Assembly: GCA_937995835.1 (NCBI GenBank)
Contig: CALKIV010000025.1
Location: 124,001 to 188,000 of the forward strand
DNA length: 64,000 nucleotides
Direction: 5' to 3'
From: an uncultured Dysgonomonas sp.
Lineage (GTDB): Bacteria > Bacteroidota > Bacteroidia > Bacteroidales > Dysgonomonadaceae
Shown: positions 42,242-50,083 of the stretch, piece by piece
Layout: each line of letters opens with the position of its first letter
Numbering within the stretch: position 1 is the first letter of the stretch
Position numbers and translations under genes: made by a program
Notes under the pieces: generated by a model
Told to the model about the DNA's origin: nothing
Database searches by the model: none
Seen by the model: the letters and a program-made list of their open reading frames with translations, nothing else

Positions 42242-43129
42242 ATGATGAAACGATTATTTTTAATAGCAACACTATTTCTTTCTGCATTTTCCTTATTTGC
42301 AGATGATAAGGAAGAACTAGTAGACGGAAAGTTTAAAGTCTCAGGAGTATCAGGACTTAACATTTCTCAAACACAACTTAACAATTGGGCTGCCGGGGGT
42401 GAAAACTCTGTTGCAGGAACAGTATATTTGAACGGGAAGGCTGTGCGAAAAAGTGGTAATTGGTTGTGGACTACTAATCTAGCCCTTGAGTATGGTTTGA
42501 CCAAACTAAAAACCCAAGGAGTGCGCAAAGTAGGTGATAAGATTGACTTCTCCACACAAATGGGGTATAAAGCAACTGATAAGTTGTATTATACTGCAAT
42601 GGCAGATTTCAAATCACAATTTGCCAAGGGATATAACTATAAAAATGATACAAAAGGGCCTTACATCTCTAAGTTTTTAGCTCCGGGATATTCAAATGTG
42701 TCAATAGGTCTCGACTATAGACCAAAAGATTTCTTTAGTCTTTATTTCTCGCCAGTGGCTAGCAAAATGACCTTTGTGACAGACAAAGAACTGTCGGATA
42801 GAGGTGAATTTGGTGTAGACCCAGGAGATAAGTTCAGAGTTGAGTTTGGTACATATCTAAAAGCTCGTTTCGAAAAAGAACTTGTCAAGAATGTGAAAGT
42901 GATCTCTACTGCCGATTTCTTTACAGCTTATAGCAAAGATTTTGGAAATGTGGATATTAACTGGGATTTATTGATCAGTATGAAGGTGAATAAATTCCTT
43001 TCGGCAAACATCAACACCACATTGAAGTATGATGATGATGTGAAATCGATTGACAAGAACGGGAACAAAAGAGGACCAAAAGTGCAATTCAAAGAAGTTT
43101 TAGGCGTAGGATTTGCTTATAATTTCTAA
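42242..43129 (+). CDS. DUF3078 outer-membrane-type protein
   Basis: 295 aa. A signal peptide ends near SLFAD (residue 20). The following sequence has alternating strands and the DUF3078 hallmark ISQTQLNNWAAGGENSVAGT. It ends in an aromatic terminal strand, VGFAYNF, typical of an outer-membrane barrel. Function is unknown. Confidence 0.85.
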   Translation: MMKRLFLIATLFLSAFSLFADDKEELVDGKFKVSGVSGLNISQTQLNNWAAGGENSVAGTVYLNGKAVRKSGNWLWTTNLALEYGLTKLKTQGVRKVGDKIDFSTQMGYKATDKLYYTAMADFKSQFAKGYNYKNDTKGPYISKFLAPGYSNVSIGLDYRPKDFFSLYFSPVASKMTFVTDKELSDRGEFGVDPGDKFRVEFGTYLKARFEKELVKNVKVISTADFFTAYSKDFGNVDINWDLLISMKVNKFLSANINTTLKYDDDVKSIDKNGNKRGPKVQFKEVLGVGFAYNF

Positions 43130-43147
43130 TTGATATCTGTTTTAGAC

Positions 43148-43166
43148 TAACTCAGAAGCTGAGTTA
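43148..43166 (+). other. perfect hairpin/palindrome after DUF3078
   Basis: TAACTCAG-AAG-CTGAGTTA gives 8-bp arms and a 3-nt loop. There is no U-tract, so it may be a stability hairpin or operator, not a terminator. Confidence 0.45.
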
Positions 43167-43243
43167 AAAATCAGACAAATTTTTGCAGGCATAATTTAAT
43201 TGTAGTATTTTTATCGGAAATAATTCAATTAAATTGTGCCTTT

Positions 43244-44401
43244 ATGATGAATAAATATTTGTTGTTGGCTTTTCTGCTTCTAGGAAACCTAGTAGCAGTG
43301 CAGGCTCAGGAAGACGATAGTAAATATCTCAAAGGAGCTGTGCCCCTTGTGGATGGACGAGTTGTGATGACTAGAGATGTGTTGTTTACATCCAACAGTA
43401 ATCTCTCCAAAAAGAAAATGTTTGCCTTGATAGAAGAGTGGGCAAATAAAGAATACACCAGCAATGAGGAAGGCATAATCAAAAGAGTGCTAGTGACAAG
43501 TGCCGAAGAGGGCTATGTGGCTTGTCAAGGAGATGACTATTTAGTGTTTAAGTCTGCTGCACTTGTTTTGGATAGGGCAAAGATATACTATCAGCTGATT
43601 GTTAGAGCTGAAGATAACGGGGCTACACTGGAATTTAAGAATATAAAGTACGACTATCAAGATTATAAAAAGACGGTTTCTGCTGAAGAAATGATAACTG
43701 ACGAATATGCTCTAAACAAGCAAGAGACGAAGTTGAACCGTTATTATGATAAGTTTAGAACGTTTTCGATAGATCACATTGATGGTGTAACAGAAAATTT
43801 GAGAAACTTTTTAGCCAATAAGATCAGCAATGGCGGTGAAGCTGCTGTGCAGACTGTTGCGGTATCTAGTGTTGCTCCTGCAACTGATAAGCCAAAAGCG
43901 AGTGGTGAAGTGATCACAGCTGTGTCTGTCATCAAGCAAGAGACGATGGCTGACTTTAACTACAAACAAATGTCGCTAGAAGATTTATCTGACGATGTTG
44001 TGGCAATGTTTAAAGACAATTGGGCTTTGGTTGTTGCCAATGAAAAGGCGATGCCGGCAGCATGGAGTGGGCTCGGAAGTTTTGGAGGAAAACCAGTGGC
44101 AATGTCGGTTGTGAAGGATGATGCTAGCGCAGTAGAGACTTATACCATCTCATTCTTTACCCCTATTCATAAAAGTCAATTAGACAAAATAGCAAAAGGA
44201 GAAAAATCAAATCTAACATCTATTGTCGCACCATCGGGTGCAAAAGCGTTTGCTGAGGCATGGATGATAATCGAATGTAAAAAGGTTTTGGAACAACCCA
44301 CCACAGATGCAATGTCTGACGGCATTCAATCTAGAAAATGGGCTGAAACCAATTTTAATAAGTTGTTTATGGGCGAGATTATTAATATCTGGGCCAGATA
44401 A
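43244..44401 (+). CDS. secreted DUF4468-containing protein
   Basis: 385 aa. A signal peptide (1-21, ending VQAQ) is followed by a DUF4468 domain (about 30-145) with GRVVMTRDVLFTSN and EEWANKEYTSNE. A second, unassigned region (about 235-385) follows a low-complexity linker. It is predicted to be periplasmic or surface exposed. Function is unknown. Confidence 0.8.
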   Translation: MMNKYLLLAFLLLGNLVAVQAQEDDSKYLKGAVPLVDGRVVMTRDVLFTSNSNLSKKKMFALIEEWANKEYTSNEEGIIKRVLVTSAEEGYVACQGDDYLVFKSAALVLDRAKIYYQLIVRAEDNGATLEFKNIKYDYQDYKKTVSAEEMITDEYALNKQETKLNRYYDKFRTFSIDHIDGVTENLRNFLANKISNGGEAAVQTVAVSSVAPATDKPKASGEVITAVSVIKQETMADFNYKQMSLEDLSDDVVAMFKDNWALVVANEKAMPAAWSGLGSFGGKPVAMSVVKDDASAVETYTISFFTPIHKSQLDKIAKGEKSNLTSIVAPSGAKAFAEAWMIIECKKVLEQPTTDAMSDGIQSRKWAETNFNKLFMGEIINIWAR

Positions 44402-44413
44402 GATATAAAAAAC

Positions 44414-45172
44414 ATGAGAAAAATTGCCTTAATAACAGGGGCTACTGCCGGTATAGGCCGTGCTATCGCCATTCGCTTGGCTGAAGAAAAGTTCGACCTA
44501 ATTATCACCGGAAGGCGTGGTGAGCGCTTAAAAGAATTGAGACAAGAAATTGAAATCAATTACAAGGTCAGAGTTAAAGATTTGTGCTTCGATGTAACAA
44601 ATTATAGCGAGGTGGAGCAGGCTTTGGCCAATCTACCCGAGACTTGGGCAAGAGTGGATGTGTTGATCAACAATGCAGGACTTGCAGTGGGATTGTCACC
44701 TATCTATGAAGGGGTGGTTGAAGACTGGGAGCGCATGATTGACACCAATATCAAGGGACTGCTATACGTTACAAGAGTGATCTCTCCAGGTATGGTAGCT
44801 CGTAAATCGGGGCATATCGTAAACCTCTCTTCCATTGCTGGCAAGGAGGTTTATCCTAAAGGAAACGTATACTGTGCTACTAAGCATGCTGTGACTGCGC
44901 TGAGCAAGGCTATGCGCATGGATATGCTGGAACATGGCATACGCGTGACGTTAGTGTGTCCGGGTGCTGTCAATACAGAATTCTCTACTGTGAGATTCAA
45001 AGGAGATAAAACAAAAGCTGATCAGGTCTACGAAGGTTTTACACCACTGATGGCAACAGATGTTGCCGAAGCTGTAGCTTATGCAGTGATGCAACCCAAG
45101 CATGTAGACATTCAAGATATAATGGTGATGCCAACCGCTCAGGCTGGCGGAGCTATGTTTCATAAAGAATGA
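44414..45172 (+). CDS. short-chain dehydrogenase (YdfG-like)
   Basis: 252 aa. NAD(P) motif GATAGIGRAIA near 8 and the catalytic Ser in NLSSIAGKEVY, with the Tyr/Lys pair in YCATKHAV near 157. Best compared with the serine/3-hydroxy acid dehydrogenase YdfG. It overlaps trmD by 4 bp (ATGA), so the two are cotranslated. Confidence 0.9.
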   Translation: MRKIALITGATAGIGRAIAIRLAEEKFDLIITGRRGERLKELRQEIEINYKVRVKDLCFDVTNYSEVEQALANLPETWARVDVLINNAGLAVGLSPIYEGVVEDWERMIDTNIKGLLYVTRVISPGMVARKSGHIVNLSSIAGKEVYPKGNVYCATKHAVTALSKAMRMDMLEHGIRVTLVCPGAVNTEFSTVRFKGDKTKADQVYEGFTPLMATDVAEAVAYAVMQPKHVDIQDIMVMPTAQAGGAMFHKE

Positions 45173-45852
45173 GAGTAGATATCATAACGGTTCTTCCTGA
45201 GATGTTTTCAGGGGTGTTGGATACCTCTATTTTGAAGCGTGCTCAAGATAAAGCTTTGGTTGAGATTGTTGTGCATAACCTACGTGATTACTCGACAAAT
45301 AAGCATCGAAGAGTTGATGATTATCCCTTCGGTGGAGAAGCCGGAATGGTGCTCCAAATAGAGCCGATTGATAATGCTATTTCTGCTCTTAAAGCGCAGC
45401 GAGAGTATGATGAAGTTATTTATACCTCTCCGGACGGCGAAGTTTTTGATCAAAAAAAAGCGAATCAAATGTCTACCTTGCAGAATATCATTATATTATG
45501 CGGGCATTATAAAGGAATAGATCACAGAGTTAGAGAGCATCTGATAACCCGAGAAATCTCTGTTGGCGACTATGTTCTGACAGGTGGCGAGCTGCCTGCA
45601 GCCATTATTACCGATGCAGTAGTCAGACTATTGCCCGGAGTGATAGGAGATGAGCAATCGGCACTTTCTGATTCCTTTCAGGACAATCTTTTGGCGCCAC
45701 CAGTCTATACTCGTCCGGCAGTGTATAAAGGATGGGAAGTTCCTGAAATATTATTGTCAGGACATGAAGCTAAGATAGATGAATGGAAGCATCAGCAAGC
45801 ATTAGAGCGAACGCTGCTCTTGCGTCCGGATATATTAAAAGAAAAGGAATAA
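45169..45852 (+). CDS. trmD: tRNA (guanine-37-N1)-methyltransferase
   Basis: 227 aa. The trefoil-knot SAM site is visible in YTSPDGEVFDQKKA, LCGHYKGIDHRVREHL and EISVGDYVLTGGELPA. It methylates G37 of tRNAs reading CNN codons and prevents frameshifting. The TAA stop lies inside the stem of the terminator. Confidence 0.96.
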   Translation: MRVDIITVLPEMFSGVLDTSILKRAQDKALVEIVVHNLRDYSTNKHRRVDDYPFGGEAGMVLQIEPIDNAISALKAQREYDEVIYTSPDGEVFDQKKANQMSTLQNIIILCGHYKGIDHRVREHLITREISVGDYVLTGGELPAAIITDAVVRLLPGVIGDEQSALSDSFQDNLLAPPVYTRPAVYKGWEVPEILLSGHEAKIDEWKHQQALERTLLLRPDILKEKE

Positions 45853-45876
45853 GCAGAGGCTTATTCCTTTTTTATT
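45843..45876. terminator. terminator overlapping the trmD stop codon
   Basis: AAAGGAATAAGC (45843-45854) and GCTTATTCCTTT (45859-45870) form a 12-bp stem with an AGAG loop and TTTTTT tail. The trmD stop (45850-45852) is inside the left arm. It may serve both strands. Confidence 0.93.
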
Positions 45877-45892
45877 TCGTAAACTTTTTCAC

Positions 45893-46873
45893 TTACCAAT
45901 ACACCTCGTCGCGAGGAGCCTTTGTGGGCAATGCAATGAATATAAAAAACAGTGCATTCAATACACTTATGAGTATAAAGAAGAATGTTGGAATCAATGT
46001 GACTGTAAATGTAATCTGCTTTATAAGTTCAAGTGTAGAACAGATAATCAGACTACTAGTGATGATAGTGGTCATTATCATTACCGTAAGAGGAATATAT
46101 ACTGGCAAATTAGCATCTTGAGAACGTTTGACAATCAGGAAGATAGTCATTGTTAAATAAGCCAGACTGACTGCAAATAGAGGTAGCTGACCAGTTGAAC
46201 TACTGCCCCCCAATATATTGTTACTACTGATAATCCAAATATAGATCAATCCCAAAAGTATTGCATATATTAGGTTGACCCCCATTAGTTTGAAGGTAAA
46301 GTTAATGCTCCCATACTTATTGTCATACTCTCTTTCATCATCAGGATTGGGCAGGCACGAAAGGATAATAACTGATATAAAGGCTAAAGCTATTAATGCA
46401 TAAATCAGGATAGACAACTGATTGGCGATAATAGGATTGTCTTGCGCCAGATAGGTGTAAGTAAATGTGCTCCGTAGCATGCTGATGCTGATTGGAACTA
46501 AATATGTGCAGAGCCCTAACAACCATCTAACAGGATTGTTAAAGTGACCTTTTGTACGTTTGAAAGTGATAATGAATGAGGAGTACAAAACAATAGAGGC
46601 ATAAGGTAAAAGAGGTAAGTAGCTAAGTGAGCTTAACACATTGTTGACCAGATAAAAACCACTGATGTGTTGTATTTCACCATTAAATGAAATGTTTTCA
46701 GACATAATGCTCACCAAGCTGTATATTGCTTGGTGGCTAGTTAGTGGAACAGTAGAGAACAAGAACAGCATGATCATTGCAAACCAATATTCTTGCCTTG
46801 TCAGTGTGCCGTTATGATTCAATAGAATGTTGACTACCCTATTCTCTTTGATTTGTTTTATAAGTTTGTCCAT
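45893..46873 (-). CDS. polytopic membrane protein, DUF805-like
   Basis: 326 aa with about seven to eight transmembrane helices. The N-terminus NHNGTLTRQEYWFAMIMLFL resembles the start of DUF805 proteins, but the rest is diverged and much longer than a simple DUF805. Translation would begin 5 bp after the pncB stop. Function is unknown. Confidence 0.6.
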   Translation of the reverse strand: MDKLIKQIKENRVVNILLNHNGTLTRQEYWFAMIMLFLFSTVPLTSHQAIYSLVSIMSENISFNGEIQHISGFYLVNNVLSSLSYLPLLPYASIVLYSSFIITFKRTKGHFNNPVRWLLGLCTYLVPISISMLRSTFTYTYLAQDNPIIANQLSILIYALIALAFISVIILSCLPNPDDEREYDNKYGSINFTFKLMGVNLIYAILLGLIYIWIISSNNILGGSSSTGQLPLFAVSLAYLTMTIFLIVKRSQDANLPVYIPLTVMIMTTIITSSLIICSTLELIKQITFTVTLIPTFFFILISVLNALFFIFIALPTKAPRDEVYW

Positions 46874-46878
46874 CTATT

Positions 46879-48045
46879 TTAGTCTGTTAAGTCTAGCGTC
46901 CATTTGCATAACTCTATTTCTCGCGAGTCGCCTGTGTGTTTACCTTTAGCATCCGACAGCTTCACTGCTTTATGATATTTGGCTTTAGGATTTACCTTCA
47001 CATCTGTTAGTTTGATCACCATATTCAACGCCTTGGCGCCCACGTCATTGGTCAAGAATGTGCCAATTCCATACGTATCATGTACACGCCCAGCCACATG
47101 TTTTTTTATTTCTTTTACCAATTCTAGATTTAGTGAGTCGCTGAAAACCAATGTCTTAGATGTAGCGTCTATTCTCTTTTCTTGATAAAAACTGATCACT
47201 TTTTCTATAAATTCGAAAGGATCTCCACTGTCCCAGCGTACCCCATCAAACAGCTTAGCTTGCTTTTGGCTAAACGATTCGATGAACGAATCCGTCGTAT
47301 AGGTGTCTGTCAGGCTTATTCCCAAGCTTCCTTGAAACACTTCTACCCATGCCTCCAAGGCTTTCATATTGGCCGCACGGTAGCCATAGACAGCTCCGTG
47401 ATACATAAACCACTCGTGAGGCATGGTGCCGATAGGGGTGGTGTTGTGTTTCATTGCAAAATATACATTACTGGTTCCTTTGAAGTATTCTCCGGCATTT
47501 TCTTTTAGCTGTTTCACTACTCGGTCGTGGACATCATACGAAAAACGACGACGTGTACCGAATTCTGAAAAATCGGCTTGCACCTCTTTCAGCACCTTCG
47601 CTTTGGCAATAGCCTTGCTCTCCACTTCTTCGGGAGTAATGCCCATCATCTGGAAGTATAGCTCGGAGATGATAGCCATCAAAGGCACTTCCCATAGCAC
47701 CGTACGATACCAAAAGCCTTCTATCCATACTTTTAGCTCTCCATTCTCATCTTGAGAGATATGTACCTCTTCTGGGTTATATTTATATCCTTCAAGGAAG
47801 TCAATGAATACGGGGTCAAAAAAGTAACAACGCTTTATTATAAATTTTTTTTCTTCGGGTGTAAGCTTCAGACTAGCCATCGAGTTCACCTCTTGCCTTA
47901 GTCTCTCTGCAAAATTAGGTGGAAATTTCGTGCCTCCTCTGTTTGTAAATTCATACCTGACGTATGCCCACGGATAGAGTTTTTGTATGGCATGCATCAC
48001 AGAAAATTTATACAAGTCGTTATCTGTAAAATGCTTTATGATCAT
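46879..48045 (-). CDS. pncB: nicotinate phosphoribosyltransferase
   Basis: 388 aa from ATG 48045; an upstream ATG (48072) would add nine residues. IIKHFTDNDLYKFSVMHAI is the PncB N-terminus, with HNTTPIGTMPHEWFM near residue 220 and GVRWDSGDPFEF near 287. It makes NaMN from nicotinate and PRPP for NAD salvage. Confidence 0.95.
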   Translation of the reverse strand: MIIKHFTDNDLYKFSVMHAIQKLYPWAYVRYEFTNRGGTKFPPNFAERLRQEVNSMASLKLTPEEKKFIIKRCYFFDPVFIDFLEGYKYNPEEVHISQDENGELKVWIEGFWYRTVLWEVPLMAIISELYFQMMGITPEEVESKAIAKAKVLKEVQADFSEFGTRRRFSYDVHDRVVKQLKENAGEYFKGTSNVYFAMKHNTTPIGTMPHEWFMYHGAVYGYRAANMKALEAWVEVFQGSLGISLTDTYTTDSFIESFSQKQAKLFDGVRWDSGDPFEFIEKVISFYQEKRIDATSKTLVFSDSLNLELVKEIKKHVAGRVHDTYGIGTFLTNDVGAKALNMVIKLTDVKVNPKAKYHKAVKLSDAKGKHTGDSREIELCKWTLDLTD

Positions 48046-48123
48046 CTCAATTTCTTTTTTTCGTGTTATCAACTTAGAATATATCCTACAAGATACAAAG
48101 TTCTTTTTATTTCTCTACCAAAA

Positions 48124-48160
48124 GAAAAAAAGGTGAGCAATTTTTATTACCCACCCTTTT
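48124..48160 (-). terminator. terminator after the small beta-barrel gene
   Basis: On the minus strand AAAGGGTGGGTAAT pairs imperfectly with ATTGCTCACCTTT and is followed by T-rich sequence. Confidence 0.65.
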
Positions 48161-48186
48161 TCTTATCTTTTTTATGACTCTATTTT

Positions 48187-48795
48187 TTACAGAATAATTA
48201 GTCCTGCTGAAAGATAGAAGCTTCTATTTTTCATCTTATCACCTAGTTGACCTATAGTTGGTCTGGATGCACTTTTCATCCCAAAGTCATATCCGGTGCG
48301 CACTTGGATCCTTCCGATCACTGTTACACCAACTTCAGCACCCAATCCCCAGTCAAATTTTTGAAATGCATCGTCAAAAATCTTTTCGTCTATTTTCGCT
48401 CCAGCAAACTCTCCTTTTATTTTACCACCAATACCCTGCGCAAAGTATGGACCAAAACCAAAGTGAGCACGCAATCCGGGAAGAAGTTTTAGCCTATATC
48501 CCAAACGTACAGGCAATTGTAGATACATTGGGCTTATCTTTATGCCCGATTCTTTAAGTTTAGCCCCCTTGGTGATCACTTCCAGACCTGAGAAGATCCC
48601 GAAGTTGGCAGGCAGATTGATATCCACAGTTGCTCCTGCGTTAAATCCGTTTCTGCCATCAGTACCGCTATTGCTGATGTCCGATCTGGTGATCCCACCT
48701 TTCAAACCAATAGAGATAGGCAACAATTGAGCGTTTGCAGTGGTAGTTAAAGCCAAAGCAAGTGCAATAAATGATATTCTTAGAAATGTTTTCAT
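48187..48795 (-). CDS. small outer-membrane beta-barrel protein
   Basis: 202 aa. A signal peptide (1-22, ending TTANAQ) is followed by alternating hydrophobic strands (IGLKGGITRSD, VRLGYRLKLLPGLRAHFGFG, VRTGYDFGM) and a terminal strand FYLSAGLIIL. It belongs to the porin-like PF13568 type. It probably has no large channel. A -7 box lies upstream. Confidence 0.83.
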   Translation of the reverse strand: MKTFLRISFIALALALTTTANAQLLPISIGLKGGITRSDISNSGTDGRNGFNAGATVDINLPANFGIFSGLEVITKGAKLKESGIKISPMYLQLPVRLGYRLKLLPGLRAHFGFGPYFAQGIGGKIKGEFAGAKIDEKIFDDAFQKFDWGLGAEVGVTVIGRIQVRTGYDFGMKSASRPTIGQLGDKMKNRSFYLSAGLIIL

Positions 48796-48832
48796 CTGTT
48801 TTCTAATTTTATAAAGTGTAATTAATGTATTA

Positions 48833-48840
48833 CAAATATA
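48833..48840 (-). promoter_or_regulatory. -7 box of the beta-barrel gene
   Basis: On the minus strand TATATTTG (48840-48833), an exact TAnnTTTG match 37 bp upstream of the ATG. Confidence 0.55.
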
Positions 48841-48892
48841 ATATTATTTAACGTAAACGTGAATAAATGTTGTGCTCTTTTTCTGTCTTGTG

Positions 48893-48927
48893 CAAACAAA
48901 AGGAGAGCAAAGCACGCTTTGCTCTCC
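48893..48927 (-). terminator. terminator of the DUF4332 gene
   Basis: GGAGAGCAAAGC (48902-48913) and GCTTTGCTCTCC (48916-48927) form a perfect 12-bp stem. On the minus strand it is followed by TTTTGTTTG. Confidence 0.88.
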
Positions 48928-48972
48928 ATGATCAACCATTATTTTATACCTTAAATTCTATTAAATAGTTGA

Positions 48973-49386
48973 TCAGTATGTCATTTTAGGAGGAAGTTGT
49001 TTTGCTTGATCTATCATTTTTTGCAGTTCCGATGCCGATGGCACTCTCCCTGTTATTCTTTTACCTCCAGCCTCGTTCACTTCTGTCATCTTGGCAAAGA
49101 GATTTTCTGCATTTCGGTGTTGAAGCTCTTTCACAGTGTCCACTCCGGCAGCTTCCAGTAGTTCGGCAAATTGACCGGCCACCCCATTTATTCTGAAAAG
49201 GTCAGCATGGTTAGTCCAAGTCAGGATTAGCGTTTCAGAGATACCTGTCTCTTCAGCAAGCTCTTTACGTCCTTTTTTTGCTCCACATTTTTCTAGTAGA
49301 TCGTCTGTTGTTTTGATTCCTGCAGCTACAAGTTTCGCCCCGTAAGCTGGTCCAATTCCTTCAATTTCTTCAATTTTGTAAGCCAT
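48973..49386 (-). CDS. DUF4332 helix-hairpin-helix protein
   Basis: 137 aa. It contains two tandem HhH-like units: IEGIGPAYGAKLVAAGIKTT near 8 and INGVAGQFAELLEAAGVDTV near 65. DUF4332 proteins are predicted nucleic-acid binders related to RuvA/ligase HhH domains. No enzymatic motif is present. Confidence 0.88.
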   Translation of the reverse strand: MAYKIEEIEGIGPAYGAKLVAAGIKTTDDLLEKCGAKKGRKELAEETGISETLILTWTNHADLFRINGVAGQFAELLEAAGVDTVKELQHRNAENLFAKMTEVNEAGGKRITGRVPSASELQKMIDQAKQLPPKMTY

Positions 49387-49744
49387 AATTGTAATGTGTT
49401 TTTTTTAGATAAATAAATTTATATTTCTTCTAATATAACACTTATTCTCACAAATTGTTTCATATCAATCAGATAACTTAGCGTTTTTTCACTTTTCAAC
49501 CCCAACAGAAGCCTCTCACGCCTCCTTAGCCATCGCAGGGCGTGCCCCCTCACGGGGTCGGGCTATTCGCAGTAGTCCTCGCCCTGTCGGGCTGTGGGCT
49601 ACTTGCTACTATCCCTCACGCAGGCTGACGCCACAGCTTCATCCCCTCAAGCATAGCAAATGTCCTCCAATGATTAACTTGGCACTTCACCACCCGACAC
49701 AGAAAAATTTCTTAGATTTGTAATATCAATTAAATCACAAGAAA
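49387..49744. other. 358-bp spacer containing a GC-rich island
   Basis: AT-rich ends flank a conspicuously GC-rich block (49500-49660). TAGATTTG (49713-49720) is a -7 box candidate for the SUI1 gene. No coding frame is convincing. Confidence 0.7.
49505..49660. repeat. GC-rich intergenic element with internal repeats
   Basis: The block is far richer in G+C than its surroundings. CAGGGCG (49536-49542) and CGCCCTG (49580-49586) are inverted around CCCCTCACGGGG. TCGGGCT occurs twice (49558-49564, 49587-49593), and CTCACG occurs three times. It looks like a dispersed intergenic repeat or small non-coding element. It reminds me of GC-rich 'TCGGGCT...CCCTCACGC' elements in other Bacteroidetes, but this is from memory. 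Confidence 0.6.
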
Positions 49745-50083
49745 ATGAACGATTGGAAAGACCGTTTGAATGTCGTTTTCTCGACAAACCCCGATTATAA
49801 CTATGACAAGGGTGACGAACTGGAAGAAGATACCATAGAGAAAGCAAAGCAAATGCTTCGTATCGAGCTCGATAAGCGAAACCGAAAAGGGAAAGCTGTA
49901 ACACTCATCACTGGTTTTGTGGGAACAAATGACGACCTAAAAGATTTAGAAAAATTCTTGAAAGTGAAATGTGGAGTAGGGGGATCGTCTCGCGATGGCG
50001 AAATCCTGATTCAAGGTGATTTCAGAAAAAAAGTGCAAGAATTGCTTCACAACGAGGGATATGTCAAAGCAAGAATCATCTGA
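49745..50083 (+). CDS. SUI1/eIF1-like translation factor (YciH family)
   Basis: 112 aa. The SUI1 domain is at about 40-112: RNRKGKAVTLITGFVG and KVKCGVGGSSRDGEILIQGD. YciH-type proteins influence start-codon selection on the 30S subunit. Its last 23 bp overlap the start of the helicase gene, so the two are coupled. Confidence 0.92.
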   Translation: MNDWKDRLNVVFSTNPDYNYDKGDELEEDTIEKAKQMLRIELDKRNRKGKAVTLITGFVGTNDDLKDLEKFLKVKCGVGGSSRDGEILIQGDFRKKVQELLHNEGYVKARII

